64,000 bases of DNA from Apostichopus japonicus (taxonomy: Eukaryota > Echinodermata > Holothuroidea > Aspidochirotida > Stichopodidae). The stretch is from NCBI RefSeq assembly GCF_037975245.1, contig NC_092581.1:4316001-4380000 (forward strand), written 5' to 3'. Below, piece by piece: positions 31,301-36,545 of this stretch (positions are counted from its first letter, which is position 1; each line of letters starts with the position of its first letter). Position numbers and translations under genes: made by a program. The notes below the pieces were generated by a model. It did not search any database. It was not told the origin of the DNA and saw only the letters and a list, made by a program, of their open reading frames with translations.

Positions 31301-33014
31301 GCGCCTGCACCTTGCAGCGTCCCGACCGGGAAAAAAGAAACACATAACAACCGAAGCCGAAGACGAGCATATAATTTTTTGAGTTTAAACAATACTGGAA
31401 TAGACCTTGGTAGGGAATGAAAGCTTGTAGTATCAAGTCGGAGAAATTCACGTCATTTTTCCTAGATGTAGACAGGCTAGATTGAGCTAAAATAAATATA
31501 CAGAGTTAAGTTGTGAAAGGAAGTGTCCTCAAATGCCCTGAAGGCTTTAACAAAGTTGAATACCCTCCCATACAAGGAAAGGGACAAAAGAAAACAAACA
31601 GGGAATAGAACAGGAAACGAAAGGAAATTTCTTTACGTATTTTTATTCTCTTGACGTATAGTGACGGAATGAAAGGCTTGAGGGCATATCTATTGTCACG
31701 ATAAAGATCAGGAACAGGTCAAATATGTTCACAGTCGTGGGGGAAAAGTCCTGCAACTTTTGGGAGAAGTGGTAAACAAACTGCCAGCAAAACAGGCTGT
31801 TATTAAGTTTAGGTACATTTTTGGACTAGGCTATTTTAACTGCTCAGCCGAAAGGTAATGGCCAGAGTTTTTTGAGGTGGAAATGGATCTCTTACTTTAT
31901 CAGTAAATCATGAGAAAAAATATGTGTGAAAAATCTGTGGAATAGTTTGACGTCGGACAGCTTGAGTGTAGATTTAGACGGAAGACAAATTAACCGGTCT
32001 GTCGGTCATAAAATAATTACTTCACAGTCACTTTTAAGCCCAGAGAAAATGATGAAAGGTTCCACCTAAGTAAGGTTCAAACCTCACAAATTTCTTGTAC
32101 GCTTTTTTGTCAAAGATCACACCGACAGGTCACACACGGTTAACTTGTAGATTATGCACGAGCCCAATCATCATCATTACCATCGTTGTTAATGTGTAAT
32201 GGAGATGACCGGGATGAACTCCTTCCCTAAACCGCTGAGAGAATGTTTGATTCCATTTTGAAGATGCCACAGGTTAAATGTTCATGCAGACACTAAGGCT
32301 GAAGAGTTGAGCAAGTCTAAATGTAACATAGATAGTCATATGTGCTTCAATACTTTTATGATTTCATATCATCTATATTATAATGTCAAGTTTTTACCGT
32401 CAAGACTGAATCTAAAATATCGAAGCTCTTAAACATGACTCTAATGATTGGTGTCGGTGTTAACACTGGTTACATCCACTTTGAAAAAATGAAAGAGAAA
32501 AGCCAAAAACAAGAAAAGAAAAATATTTCAGAGCCTAGTGGGAACATGACATCTCTGATATACAAAATGACATCTCCCCAGACACAATTTTTAAACTCTC
32601 AAACGAAGCAAGAAATTGTTTACATTTGCTCTTTGCGTGGCTCGCTTGCATCACAAAGATCTCTATCATATAAAGCTAAAGACGATGATTCCATTTGTGT
32701 CTTCTTTATCCACAATCGTAAGATGTTTTAAGTTGAAATAATTCATGCAACGCCCCTCCCCCTCCCCTCCCCTTTCCTCAACTCCCGCTAGCAAAAAGAA
32801 AGTCATAATCACAAGAATCAACCCATCTCTGTTACAGATCTGCAGAAGCTGTAGTGGTTTTGCCGAACACGAGCCGAGTTGCATCTCTACGGACTGCCCC
32901 ATAAGACACCAAGTAGCGAAGACCCTCCGCAAGATGAACTCCATCCCGCATCTCGTTCAGCTTATCCGAGATGTCCCTGCCGACAGCAGCCAATCAGGTT
33001 TGTTGCTTCTATGA
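503..33014 (+). CDS. REV3L: REV3L, DNA polymerase zeta catalytic subunit (partial at 5' end, 23 exons)
   Basis: Join: 503-619, 2934-3018, 3448-3554, 5096-14063, 14591-15314, 15473-15601, 16514-16827, 17474-17589, 17997-18115, 18626-18744, 19707-19848, 20279-20361, 21658-21819, 22583-22726, 23377-23446, 24721-24828, 26014-26123, 27079-27193, 27472-27609, 28188-28378, 29470-29767, 30871-31032, 32838-33014. All introns are GT-AG and the phases agree at every junction. The sum is 12,698 nt, i.e. two leading bases plus 4,232 codons including the stop. Known role: family B polymerase that, with REV7 and accessory subunits, extends from mispaired or damaged primer ends in translesion synthesis in the nucleus. 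Seen: REV7-binding motif, exonuclease-like region, polymerase motif A (DFQSLYPS), B (KLIANVTYG), C (YGDTDS), CysA and CysB clusters. The N-terminal domain is missing because it lies left of the window. Human REV3L is about 3,130 residues, so this protein is much longer, mostly because of exon 4. Confidence 0.96.
964..1080. repeat. Near-perfect fold-back (inverted repeat, 117 bp)
   Basis: Two arms of about 50 nt (964-1015 and 1029-1080) are reverse complements around a 13-nt GC-rich loop. The outer 34 bp match perfectly, then a small bulge, then 13 bp match. The flanking sequence (about 945-963 and 1081-1100) is also loosely inverted, so the element may be larger. Most likely a fold-back MITE inside a REV3L intron; a hairpin RNA precursor is less likely given the perfection and length of the stem. 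Confidence 0.85.
1097..2090 (+). repeat. Intronic satellite with two alternating monomer types
   Basis: Eight monomers of about 115-130 bp can be counted by the phrase GCACTGGTGT (near 1137, 1257, 1386, 1508, 1635, 1757, 1885, 2007). Type A carries CTTTTCAATAAGTAGG; type B carries CTTAAAGAGGAT and a longer ATACATATACATAT block. The order is A B A B A B B' A', so the array is built largely of AB dimers of about 245-250 bp. Open frames across it are by-products of the repeat. Confidence 0.93.
2934..3018 (+). CDS. REV3L: REV3L exon 2 of window
   Basis: 85 nt between acceptor aaag (2931-2933) and donor ga|gtaagt. It reads [16 protein letters not shown] followed by a run of Glu/Asp. No domain; a disordered acidic linker. 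Phases agree on both sides (in 1, out 2). Confidence 0.75.
3290..3370 (+). repeat. tRNA-like sequence (degenerate, probable SINE head or tRNA pseudogene)
   Basis: Box A-like TAACTCAGTTGG (3301-3312) and box B-like GGTTTGAATCC (about 3346-3356) sit at tRNA-like spacing, and a T arm with four of five pairs can be drawn around TTTGAAT. The acceptor and anticodon stems are poor, so it is not a functional tRNA. It lies in the intron just before exon 3. Confidence 0.5.
3448..3554 (+). CDS. REV3L: REV3L exon 3 of window (minimal form)
   Basis: 107 nt after a strong polypyrimidine tract and cacag. Encodes [19 protein letters not shown] and a Ser/Gln-rich continuation ending DPRP. The donor cag|gtatgag at 3554 leaves phase 1, which matches exon 4 starting at 5096. 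The open frame continues to 3772, but the later donors at 3747 and 3768 leave phase 2 and would break the frame. The donor lies at the first unit of a 12-bp repeat that offers further in-phase donors. Confidence 0.8.
3551..3672 (+). repeat. 12-bp tandem repeat made of 5' splice sites
   Basis: Ten units of consensus CCAGGTATGAGA. Nine contain GT at the equivalent position: 3555, 3579, 3591, 3603, 3615, 3627, 3639, 3651, 3663. The units at 3555, 3639, 3651 and 3663 have the full AG|GTATGAG form; 3627 is CG|GTATGAG and the others are GTGTGAG. Since 12 is a multiple of three, every unit leaves the same phase, and exonised units would read RPGM or RPGV repeats joined in frame to exon 4. Confidence 0.95.
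3673..5095. other. REV3L intron before the giant exon
   Basis: No exon or element recognised beyond the splice-site repeat at its left end. It ends with a T-rich tract (about 5056-5092) and the acceptor AG at 5094-5095. Confidence 0.6.
5096..14063 (+). CDS. REV3L: REV3L exon 4 of window: giant exon (8,968 nt) encoding the disordered middle region
   Basis: One open frame from the acceptor at 5094-5095 to donor gag|gtcagt at 14063 (phase 1 in, phase 2 out); read-through stops at 14094. Vertebrate REV3L also has a very large exon at this place, but about half this length. Contents in order: six AT-hook-like motifs between 5563 and 8583; Lys-rich blocks (about 6640-6700 and 12620-12725) that look like nuclear localisation or DNA-contact patches; a Pro/aromatic patch [10 protein letters not shown] near 8980-9020; a very acidic stretch 9300-10250; a 31-residue repeat block about 10605-11280; three SPVxxFQG motifs; a REV7-binding motif (13933-13965) near the end. 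Ser, Glu, Lys, Asp and Gly dominate, so most of it should be disordered. Confidence 0.95.
5563..8583 (+). other. Six AT-hook-like motifs in REV3L exon 4
   Basis: KKRGRPP at 5563-5583, KKKGRPP at 5740-5760, KKRGRPP at 6058-6078, KKRGRPP at 6469-6489, RRGRPPKK at 6955-6978, and KRGRGRPRK at 8557-8583. The GRP core with flanking basic residues is the AT-hook signature, which binds the minor groove of AT-rich DNA. Presence of the motifs is seen; DNA binding by REV3L through them is inferred. Confidence 0.85.
10605..11280 (+). repeat. Coding tandem repeat, about 31 residues per unit
   Basis: About seven to eight degenerate units in the REV3L frame, each starting with a Gly/Asn-rich turn (NGNVLLEEN or similar), then a charged stretch with SEERT and [11 protein letters not shown]-like segments. 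Unit length is about 90-96 nt. It is strongly acidic and probably helical or disordered. Divergence between units suggests an old expansion. Confidence 0.8.
11281..11871 (+). other. Three copies of a SPVxxFQG short motif
   Basis: [12 protein letters not shown] (11281-11316), [12 protein letters not shown] (11665-11700) and [12 protein letters not shown] (11836-11871) are in the REV3L frame and lie in otherwise unrelated acidic sequence. A weaker relative (PALDFESTF) follows near 12388. Repeated hydrophobic motifs in disordered protein often are docking sites; the partner is unknown. Confidence 0.8.
13933..13965 (+). other. REV7-binding motif 1
   Basis: [11 protein letters not shown] fits the REV7/MAD2L2 seat-belt consensus (two hydrophobics, x, P, then PP, S/T, R). 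It is followed by REVRDSL at the same place where vertebrate REV3L has its first REV7-binding motif, just before the end of the large exon. Recruitment of REV7 here is inferred from the motif. Confidence 0.85.
14064..14590. other. REV3L intron
   Basis: No element recognised except a short G run near 14421-14438. Retention of this intron would end the protein after ten more codons (stop at 14092-14094), before the polymerase domain. Confidence 0.6.
14591..15314 (+). CDS. REV3L: REV3L exon 5 of window
   Basis: 724 nt from acceptor tcgcag to donor cag|gtgagt (phase 2 in, 0 out). The 5' part ([12 protein letters not shown]) has family-like spacing after the first REV7 motif. [11 protein letters not shown] at 14808-14840, followed by AEVTKWLQ, aligns with the second REV7-binding motif of vertebrate REV3L, but the final Arg is Ser. 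The rest is a Ser/Pro/Thr-rich linker ([12 protein letters not shown]). Confidence 0.92.
15473..15601 (+). CDS. REV3L: REV3L exon 6 of window
   Basis: 129 nt, 43 codons, phase 0 on both sides. Encodes [18 protein letters not shown] and QDAKALHE, the conserved lead-in to the exonuclease-like domain of REV3. The donor is gag|gtaggt. Confidence 0.95.
15602..16513. other. REV3L intron with TA microsatellite
   Basis: AT-rich intron; a TA dinucleotide run occupies about 16350-16401. Ends with T-rich tract and ctag. Confidence 0.8.
16514..16827 (+). CDS. REV3L: REV3L exon 7 of window (start of exonuclease-like domain)
   Basis: 314 nt, phase 0 in and 2 out (donor gaa|gtaaga). Encodes [17 protein letters not shown] and [13 protein letters not shown], the first beta-strand region of the family B exonuclease-like domain. 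In REV3 enzymes this domain lacks proofreading; consistent with that, I see no DxE pair at the motif I position (the aligned stretch reads SLELHVHT). Confidence 0.95.
16951..17063. mobile_element. Small MITE-like element (113 bp)
   Basis: The left end TTAAAGGAACAATGTGTCAC and the reverse complement of the right end (TTAAAGGAACATATCAC) match as terminal inverted repeats bounded by TTAA. No coding capacity. Located in the intron after exon 7. Confidence 0.65.
17474..17589 (+). CDS. REV3L: REV3L exon 8 of window
   Basis: 116 nt, phase 2 in and 1 out. Encodes [12 protein letters not shown] and WGYLFDRA, the exonuclease motif II region (DPDIxxGYEIQ in relatives). Donor ccag|gtatgg. Confidence 0.96.
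17997..18115 (+). CDS. REV3L: REV3L exon 9 of window
   Basis: 119 nt, phase 1 in and 0 out. Encodes [18 protein letters not shown], a conserved REV3 segment of the exonuclease-like domain. Confidence 0.96.
18135..18164. promoter_or_regulatory. Intronic CCAAT box, palindromic X-box and CRE half-site
   Basis: ATTGG (inverted CCAAT, 18135-18139), GTTGCCATGGGCAAC (18146-18160; fits the RFX X-box with two half sites) and ACGTCA (18159-18164) lie within 30 bp, right after the donor of exon 9. Motifs are seen; binding and any promoter or enhancer role are inferred. Confidence 0.45.
18626..18744 (+). CDS. REV3L: REV3L exon 10 of window
   Basis: 119 nt, phase 0 in and 2 out. Encodes [19 protein letters not shown], a strongly conserved REV3 segment. 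Confidence 0.97.
18750..19690 (+). repeat. Intronic tandem repeat, about 182-196 bp per unit
   Basis: Five units plus a partial one, each starting with a TGATTGATTGAT run and GATAGGTTGACTATTGA, then GACCTATTCAAAG and CAAGACTTATTGATTGG. It fills nearly the whole intron between exons 10 and 11. Confidence 0.9.
19707..19848 (+). CDS. REV3L: REV3L exon 11 of window
   Basis: 142 nt, phase 2 in and 0 out. Encodes [15 protein letters not shown] and [18 protein letters not shown], then SRGSQ, just ahead of the YRVESMMLR segment. Typical delta/zeta family sequence. Confidence 0.97.
20279..20361 (+). CDS. REV3L: REV3L exon 12 of window
   Basis: 83 nt, phase 0 in and 2 out. Encodes [16 protein letters not shown] and SPSVQQRAV, the linker into the palm of family B polymerases. 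Confidence 0.96.
20500..21060 (+). repeat. Intronic tandem repeat, about 95 bp per unit
   Basis: Five good copies of CATAAACTACTTGAAATAG (near 20524, 20618, 20713, 20808, 20904), each followed by GCCACA(A/C)GTTTTCA and CACACACTATGTTACA; a partial sixth copy ends near 21060. More degraded relatives of the motif continue to about 21290. Confidence 0.9.
21658..21819 (+). CDS. REV3L: REV3L exon 13 of window (polymerase motif A)
   Basis: 162 nt, phase 2 in and 2 out. DFQSLYPS at 21734-21757 is motif A, whose Asp binds a catalytic metal; it is followed by [10 protein letters not shown]. The exon begins [16 protein letters not shown], as in other REV3 proteins. Donor aa|gtatgt. Confidence 0.98.
   Translation, partial: DESPGMCRPNTGARVEIIRRSGDSLGLPVTLSVHDDRLQLLLLHLPRQSRTHR
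22138..22552 (+). repeat. Polypyrimidine minisatellite next to the acceptor of exon 14
   Basis: Units of about 21-24 bp built from CACCTTCCCTTACCCCAACC, almost purine-free apart from A. It runs to within 30 nt of the acceptor at 22581-22582. Long proline/leucine/serine open frames here are artefacts of the repeat. Such strand-asymmetric DNA can form triplexes. Confidence 0.92.
22583..22726 (+). CDS. REV3L: REV3L exon 14 of window
   Basis: 144 nt, phase 2 in and 2 out, so its loss would keep frame. Encodes [12 protein letters not shown] and [20 protein letters not shown], part of the fingers-side palm insert typical of REV3. Flanked by a pyrimidine tract before and a purine tract after. Confidence 0.97.
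22738..22808 (+). repeat. G-rich purine tract just inside the intron
   Basis: Repeats of AGGAGGGG and GGCGGGGG begin 12 nt after the exon 14 donor region. Contains several runs of four or more G, so a G-quadruplex is possible in DNA and RNA. Confidence 0.85.
23377..23446 (+). CDS. REV3L: REV3L exon 15 of window
   Basis: 70 nt, phase 2 in and 0 out. Encodes [16 protein letters not shown], the conserved helix before motif B. Confidence 0.96.
23745..24650 (+). repeat. Intronic minisatellite, about 41-42 bp per unit, about 21 copies
   Basis: Unit consensus GACTGCACTGGTATCCTT then (T/A)GTGGGACC then TATACTATCATAGAT. Variants alternate between GTGGGACC, GTAGGACC and GTGAGATCTAA, giving blocks of similar units. 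Lies between exons 15 and 16 and creates open frames on both strands. Confidence 0.95.
24721..24828 (+). CDS. REV3L: REV3L exon 16 of window (polymerase motif B)
   Basis: 108 nt, phase 0 on both sides. KLIANVTYG at 24760-24786 is motif B, which contacts the incoming nucleotide; it is followed by [12 protein letters not shown]. The NVTYGY form (rather than NSxYG) is characteristic of the REV3 branch. Confidence 0.98.
25424..25951. mobile_element. hAT-like non-autonomous element
   Basis: The left end CAGGGGTTCCGCAACTGGGG resembles hAT terminal repeats. The right end has AAAGTTAGGGAAACCCTT, whose reverse complement is a decayed version of the same class of terminus. Internal GGGGGTGCGTGAG and GGGGGTTCGTGAGG phrases are also subterminal inverted. 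No transposase frame. Boundaries are approximate at the right side. Confidence 0.6.
26014..26123 (+). CDS. REV3L: REV3L exon 17 of window (first half of motif C)
   Basis: 110 nt, phase 0 in and 2 out. Encodes [17 protein letters not shown] and VVYGDTD; the two catalytic Asp codons are at 26113-26115 and 26119-26121. The codon after DTD is split by the next intron. Confidence 0.98.
26124..27078. other. REV3L intron that splits motif C
   Basis: AT-rich, with C runs near 26524-26535 and 26659-26668. No repeat family or exon recognised. It interrupts the Ser codon directly after the catalytic DTD. Confidence 0.7.
27079..27193 (+). CDS. REV3L: REV3L exon 18 of window (second half of motif C)
   Basis: 115 nt, phase 2 in and 0 out. 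Encodes [18 protein letters not shown] and [11 protein letters not shown]. Completes YGDTDSMF. Confidence 0.98.
27472..27609 (+). CDS. REV3L: REV3L exon 19 of window
   Basis: 138 nt, phase 0 on both sides. Encodes [16 protein letters not shown] and [16 protein letters not shown], the conserved thumb-proximal KKRY and ETxRRD motifs of delta/zeta polymerases. Confidence 0.98.
27752..28040 (+). repeat. CCAT-type tetranucleotide-derived repeat
   Basis: Runs of CCATCCATCC mixed with CATCCCAC fill half of the intron between exons 19 and 20. Pro/Ser/His/Ile open frames here are artefacts. Confidence 0.95.
28188..28378 (+). CDS. REV3L: REV3L exon 20 of window
   Basis: 191 nt, phase 0 in and 2 out. 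Encodes [23 protein letters not shown] and [13 protein letters not shown], the thumb domain as in other REV3 proteins. Confidence 0.98.
28899..29223 (+). mobile_element. MITE copy 1 (TTAA-flanked family), in REV3L intron
   Basis: The ends TTAAAGGGTGTGAAGACTTG and, at the right, CGAGTCTTCAGTGCCTTTAA are terminal inverted repeats. The body shares CATCTCAGGTCTAGATAAAAG and ATCACGTTTCATTACTGTC with copies at 46329-46695 and 62101-62490. No coding capacity. TTAA at both borders suggests a TTAA-targeting superfamily (piggyBac- or Kolobok-like), not decided. Confidence 0.88.
29470..29767 (+). CDS. REV3L: REV3L exon 21 of window
   Basis: 298 nt, phase 2 in and 0 out (donor aaa|gtaagt). Encodes [26 protein letters not shown] and [18 protein letters not shown], the C-terminal part of the polymerase domain. 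Its last 50 or so bases and donor are repeated three more times downstream. Confidence 0.97.
29720..30045 (+). repeat. Tandem copies of an exon 3' end with its splice donor
   Basis: Unit of 75-80 bp: GTGTCCATGGCACCCACC, AATCTGCAGAGCAATGC, ACGGAAA|GTAAGT, then a G-rich spacer. Donors follow 29767 (used, in phase), 29847, 29925 and 30000; steps are 80, 78 and 75 nt. Only the first matches the phase of exon 22. Copies 2-4 have CTGCAG where copy 1 has CTGAAG, which creates an AG 15 nt before each extra donor. Confidence 0.95.
30871..31032 (+). CDS. REV3L: REV3L exon 22 of window (CysA zinc cluster)
   Basis: 162 nt, phase 0 on both sides. Starts GTISQYF and carries [16 protein letters not shown] at 30904-30951 (C-x2-C-x8-C-x2-C), the CysA zinc-binding cluster. 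Donor aag|gtttgt. Confidence 0.98.
31033..32837. other. Last REV3L intron
   Basis: 1,805 bp without a recognised element or exon. Ends in a pyrimidine-rich stretch and ttacag. Confidence 0.7.
32838..33014 (+). CDS. REV3L: REV3L exon 23 of window, last coding exon (CysB cluster)
   Basis: 177 nt including TGA at 33012-33014. CRSC...C...C at 32841-32897 has the spacing C-x2-C-x9-C-x4-C of CysB, which in polymerase delta and zeta family enzymes holds a [4Fe-4S] cluster needed for binding accessory subunits. After CPIRHQV the tail ends SGLLLL, a little longer than usual. Confidence 0.97.
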   Translation: MCRSCSGFAEHEPSCISTDCPIRHQVAKTLRKMNSIPHLVQLIRDVPADSSQSGLLLL

Positions 33015-33330
33015 AAATAGCGAGAAGGAAAGACCAAAAAAAGAAGGGGAGAGATTTGGGATATTTTTTTTTCAAAAAACAATTGGCTCATTGCTTTGAA
33101 GAAGGAGAAAGAAGAAAGGCAATTTGTGTGGAGATGGAAGGAATGTCTACCACAGAGGATTGGAAAGTTATCAGTATTGTCCTTAAAAATGTGCTATAAA
33201 CGTTGAATAATAGTCATTGGTATGTTTCAATTTCAACAAGTGCTTTACCAGCAGGCCTGAGACATTTTTAATCAATTTTAAAAAGTCATCTGATTTTTCA
33301 GAATAAATTTTTGCCAGTTTTTTTTGTAAT
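33015..33330 (+). other. REV3L: REV3L 3' UTR with AATAAA
   Basis: AATAAA at 33302-33307 is the first canonical polyadenylation signal after the stop, giving a 3' UTR of about 310 nt. Later AATAAA-like sequences would also serve. Confidence 0.6.
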
Positions 33331-36170
33331 TTATAAATATTGCCAGAAAAGAAATTGTCACTACATTTAAAAAGATGATGATATTGAAGGTGGAATTTTA
33401 GTGTTGATATATCATAGTGCAAACTTATCAGGTAATAAAAGTAGTTACGTACACACTGAATACATTTATTAGTCTCTTCTAACAAATCTTCAGTCGCCGG
33501 CGGTAACATGGAGAAATCAGAACCTACAGGAAATTGCGTTTGAAAGACCTCTAGCAATTTTAGCGTTTGAAAACCTCTAGCAATTTTACCGTACGGACAT
33601 CTTAATGTGGTCGATCCATTTTGAATGCATTGTTATTAATGATGTATTGTAAAACATTTCTTGAGGCCACGAAAGTCTTGATGAATTTCGGTTGACTTTT
33701 AGGCTGCTTCCGAGGAGCTGGCCTAAATCTCCTGTCTGTCCGCTAGACTAGCTAGTCCAGCCACTTCAAGTAATGAGTATCGGATTTTTAAAAGGGTCAT
33801 TTATCAGGAAATGAAAGTGGTGTGGAAGACTACCTGGACTATTCAGTGGTCAGCGACATAAAAATATCGAAAATTAATTTTGTACCAGCGTTTATCCTTT
33901 CGGACATTTTCTCTCTGCTGAGATTGAAGGAAATGCTGGTTACATTTGTGACAACGTGTCGATTGGATGAATTCATAATAGCAAGGATGGGTTAAAAGAG
34001 AGAGAGAGGAAATCCTGTAAAGAAACTGCCTGTTTACCACCCACATAAAAAAAGCTGTAAGGTTTGGATCCAGGCAGAATCTCCTTCGAAATGCAAAGTG
34101 GTCTTAAAAGAGATCAGAAAACTCTGTAACGTTCCTATACTCGTCTGGAATGTATGTACCAAAGAAAGACAAAGGTTGCTTTAGACCAGGGACCTATTTA
34201 ATAGATCATACTAAAAGATTCACACTTTTGTGAATTTAAAAGACTTGAGTGTTTTTAAGTTTTATTTGGTATTTGCATCCGGAAGTTTGTTATATTTTCT
34301 TATTGTAAATATCCCAATAACCTTTCAAAATCTTTCAAACCTATTGCAACTGAATGGAGTGAGATGCTGCTGGAAAGTGACGGATGTGTTTTAGATGGGG
34401 GGAGGGGAGGGGGAGGGGTGGGTTGAGGAGAGCTGCACGACTGGGCACATATATGGACAAGATGTATGTGCATTGGTTTGGATGTTAATAGCAACCAGCA
34501 ATAAATGGCTGAAATAAAACGAAATAGTTACACATATAACGATAATATAAGTATATAATTAAGATTTAAATCAACTCGTGCAAAAAATACCCCTTTTTTT
34601 GTCTGCATGTTGTGAAGTAATTTAAGATGTAACCTTTTTTTCATTCGCTTGTTCATCGCCATGGTATTACAGTTGCATCGTGATAATCCTGTAAGCAGAT
34701 TGGTGGTCTGTGTCAGGTAAATTTTGGTCATGTCATAGAATCTTTAAAAAGAAAATTAACAAGCCATAGTTGTCAAGGAAAAAAGGCCTTTTTCGTAGAC
34801 AGTTTTTTTCCCCTTTCATTTTGGAAACTTTTTACAAAAGTACGTCCTGTTGTCATTGAGCGGTTCATTTGTGTCTATTGTGAGGTGACTCAAACGACGT
34901 ACGCTGTGGGGTCGATGCGTCTTTTGTTTATATACCTTAGTAATCACCCAGCGGCATAGTTTACAAAGGAAAATATCTTTCTGCCATAGTTGTACAGTCA
35001 CAAAATACTACTGCCAATAAACCTGTGGTGGATTTTATACTTTAATGTGGTAACTTCATTCAGTACTCTAATATTTAGTAAAGCAATAGTTTGCAGATTT
35101 CTAACGGATAGGGATCATGTGCCACTCGTCGCCTATCGGAATATTCCACTATCGAGTAGGGGTGTTTTGTATCTGTGTAGAATCTAAAACAATCATTATA
35201 TTGACGTTCTCAATTTGTTTTTGGGAACGACTCTCACATCTCTAACCTAACTTTATTTAAGTGAATTAATATTATTTATAATTTTTTTTTTTTACCATTA
35301 TTTAACTTGACGTCAACCTAATATCGAATGGTATAGTCCAAATACGACAACAGGCAAGGAATGGGACATGATTCATGGATGAGCCATTTTGTCATGAAAA
35401 CACATTTTATCTCCATGACGACCAAGGAAAACGGGGAAATTTCCAAAGGTTTAAATTCATTTAGGTTAGAATGATTATCGATAGTAAGTTTTGCAAAACA
35501 CTTAATCCAAAACATTTGTCACAATAACGTCATGTTTATTTTTCATCGTTTGGTTCTCTACACTGATCATTCAGTGACATGTTAAGTTAATTAATTTGAA
35601 ATATGAATTATATCAACAGTAACAAAATCCACAATGATAACAAGTCGGTGCATTTCCAACGGAAAGTTGGAAATGAATACAAGAGAAAATTTAAATATCG
35701 TTCCATTCAGAATGCAATATTCCGCTGCCCCTCTCCACCCAACCCCCCATTTCAGCCAACCAAGTAAAACATCAAGCCGTCGTGATGGAACTGTTTTGAT
35801 TAGTTATGGGGAACAACCTTGCCATCTATGAGAGGGATATTGGGGTTCAACCTTGCTATCTGTGAGAGTGGATAATGTTAGCAGAATTTTGGTATTATTT
35901 GGCTGCAAAAAAGTAAAAGAAAAATTAATAAAACATGAGTGATTAGTTCTATTTTTTTCCTATAATCATTCCCATTAATAGCCTGGAAGGCACCTTTAAA
36001 AGACGTACTACATTGATCAGCTGTTAACGATGATTTATGATCGGATATTAATGTTTATCTTCATCTATTGTTTATTGATGTTAAGTAACTAAACCAAACA
36101 AGTGTTCTTTCAAAACTTCATACAAACAGCTGAGCAACCTTGGTTGACATCCAACACCATTCGTCCTTTC
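33331..36170. other. Intergenic, no supported gene
   Basis: AT-rich sequence. A 124-codon open frame on the minus strand (33183-33557) is the only long one and is unrecognised. A 27-nt direct duplication (GCGTTTGAAA(G/A)(A)CCTCTAGC type) is near 33530-33585. Around 33660-33775 a decayed relative of the 36.2-kb repeat (TTGAGGCCACGA, CTAGTCCAGCC) is visible. Confidence 0.6.
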
Positions 36171-36184
36171 GCAGATATGCATCG

Positions 36185-36545
36185 GAAACAAAAGTTTTTT
36201 TGGAGGCTGTGATCTGTATGTTAGACTAAGTAGTCCAGTCGTTGCAATTAATTAGTCTGCAATGTTTCTAAAGGTCAATCCTGAAGATTAAAATTAGTAA
36301 GGAAACCTGAAGTTTTTTTGAGGCCACGATCTTTATGTTAGACTAAGTAGTCCAGTCGTTGCAATTAATGAGTCTGCAATGTTTCTAAAGGTCAATCCTG
36401 AAGATTAGAAATTGGTATGGAAACCTGAAGTTTTTTTTTGAGGCCATGATGTATGTTAGACTTAGTAGTCCAGTCAATTCGATTAATGAGCCTGCGATGT
36501 TTTTAAAGGTCAATCCTGAAGATTAAAAATTGTTAAGGAAATAGA
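36185..36545 (+). repeat. Triplicated unit of about 115-120 bp
   Basis: Three copies of GTTAGACTAAGTAGTCCAG followed by AATGAGTCTGCAATGTTT and AAAGGTCAATCCTGAAGA, each led by TTTTTTTGAGGC. No coding capacity. A diverged single copy may sit at about 33660. Confidence 0.9.

Noticed and set aside
32838-32997. Possible internal donor cag|gtttgt at 32997 in the last exon.
   Set aside because: The in-frame stop follows five codons later, the C-terminus length matches the family, and no downstream exon was seen.
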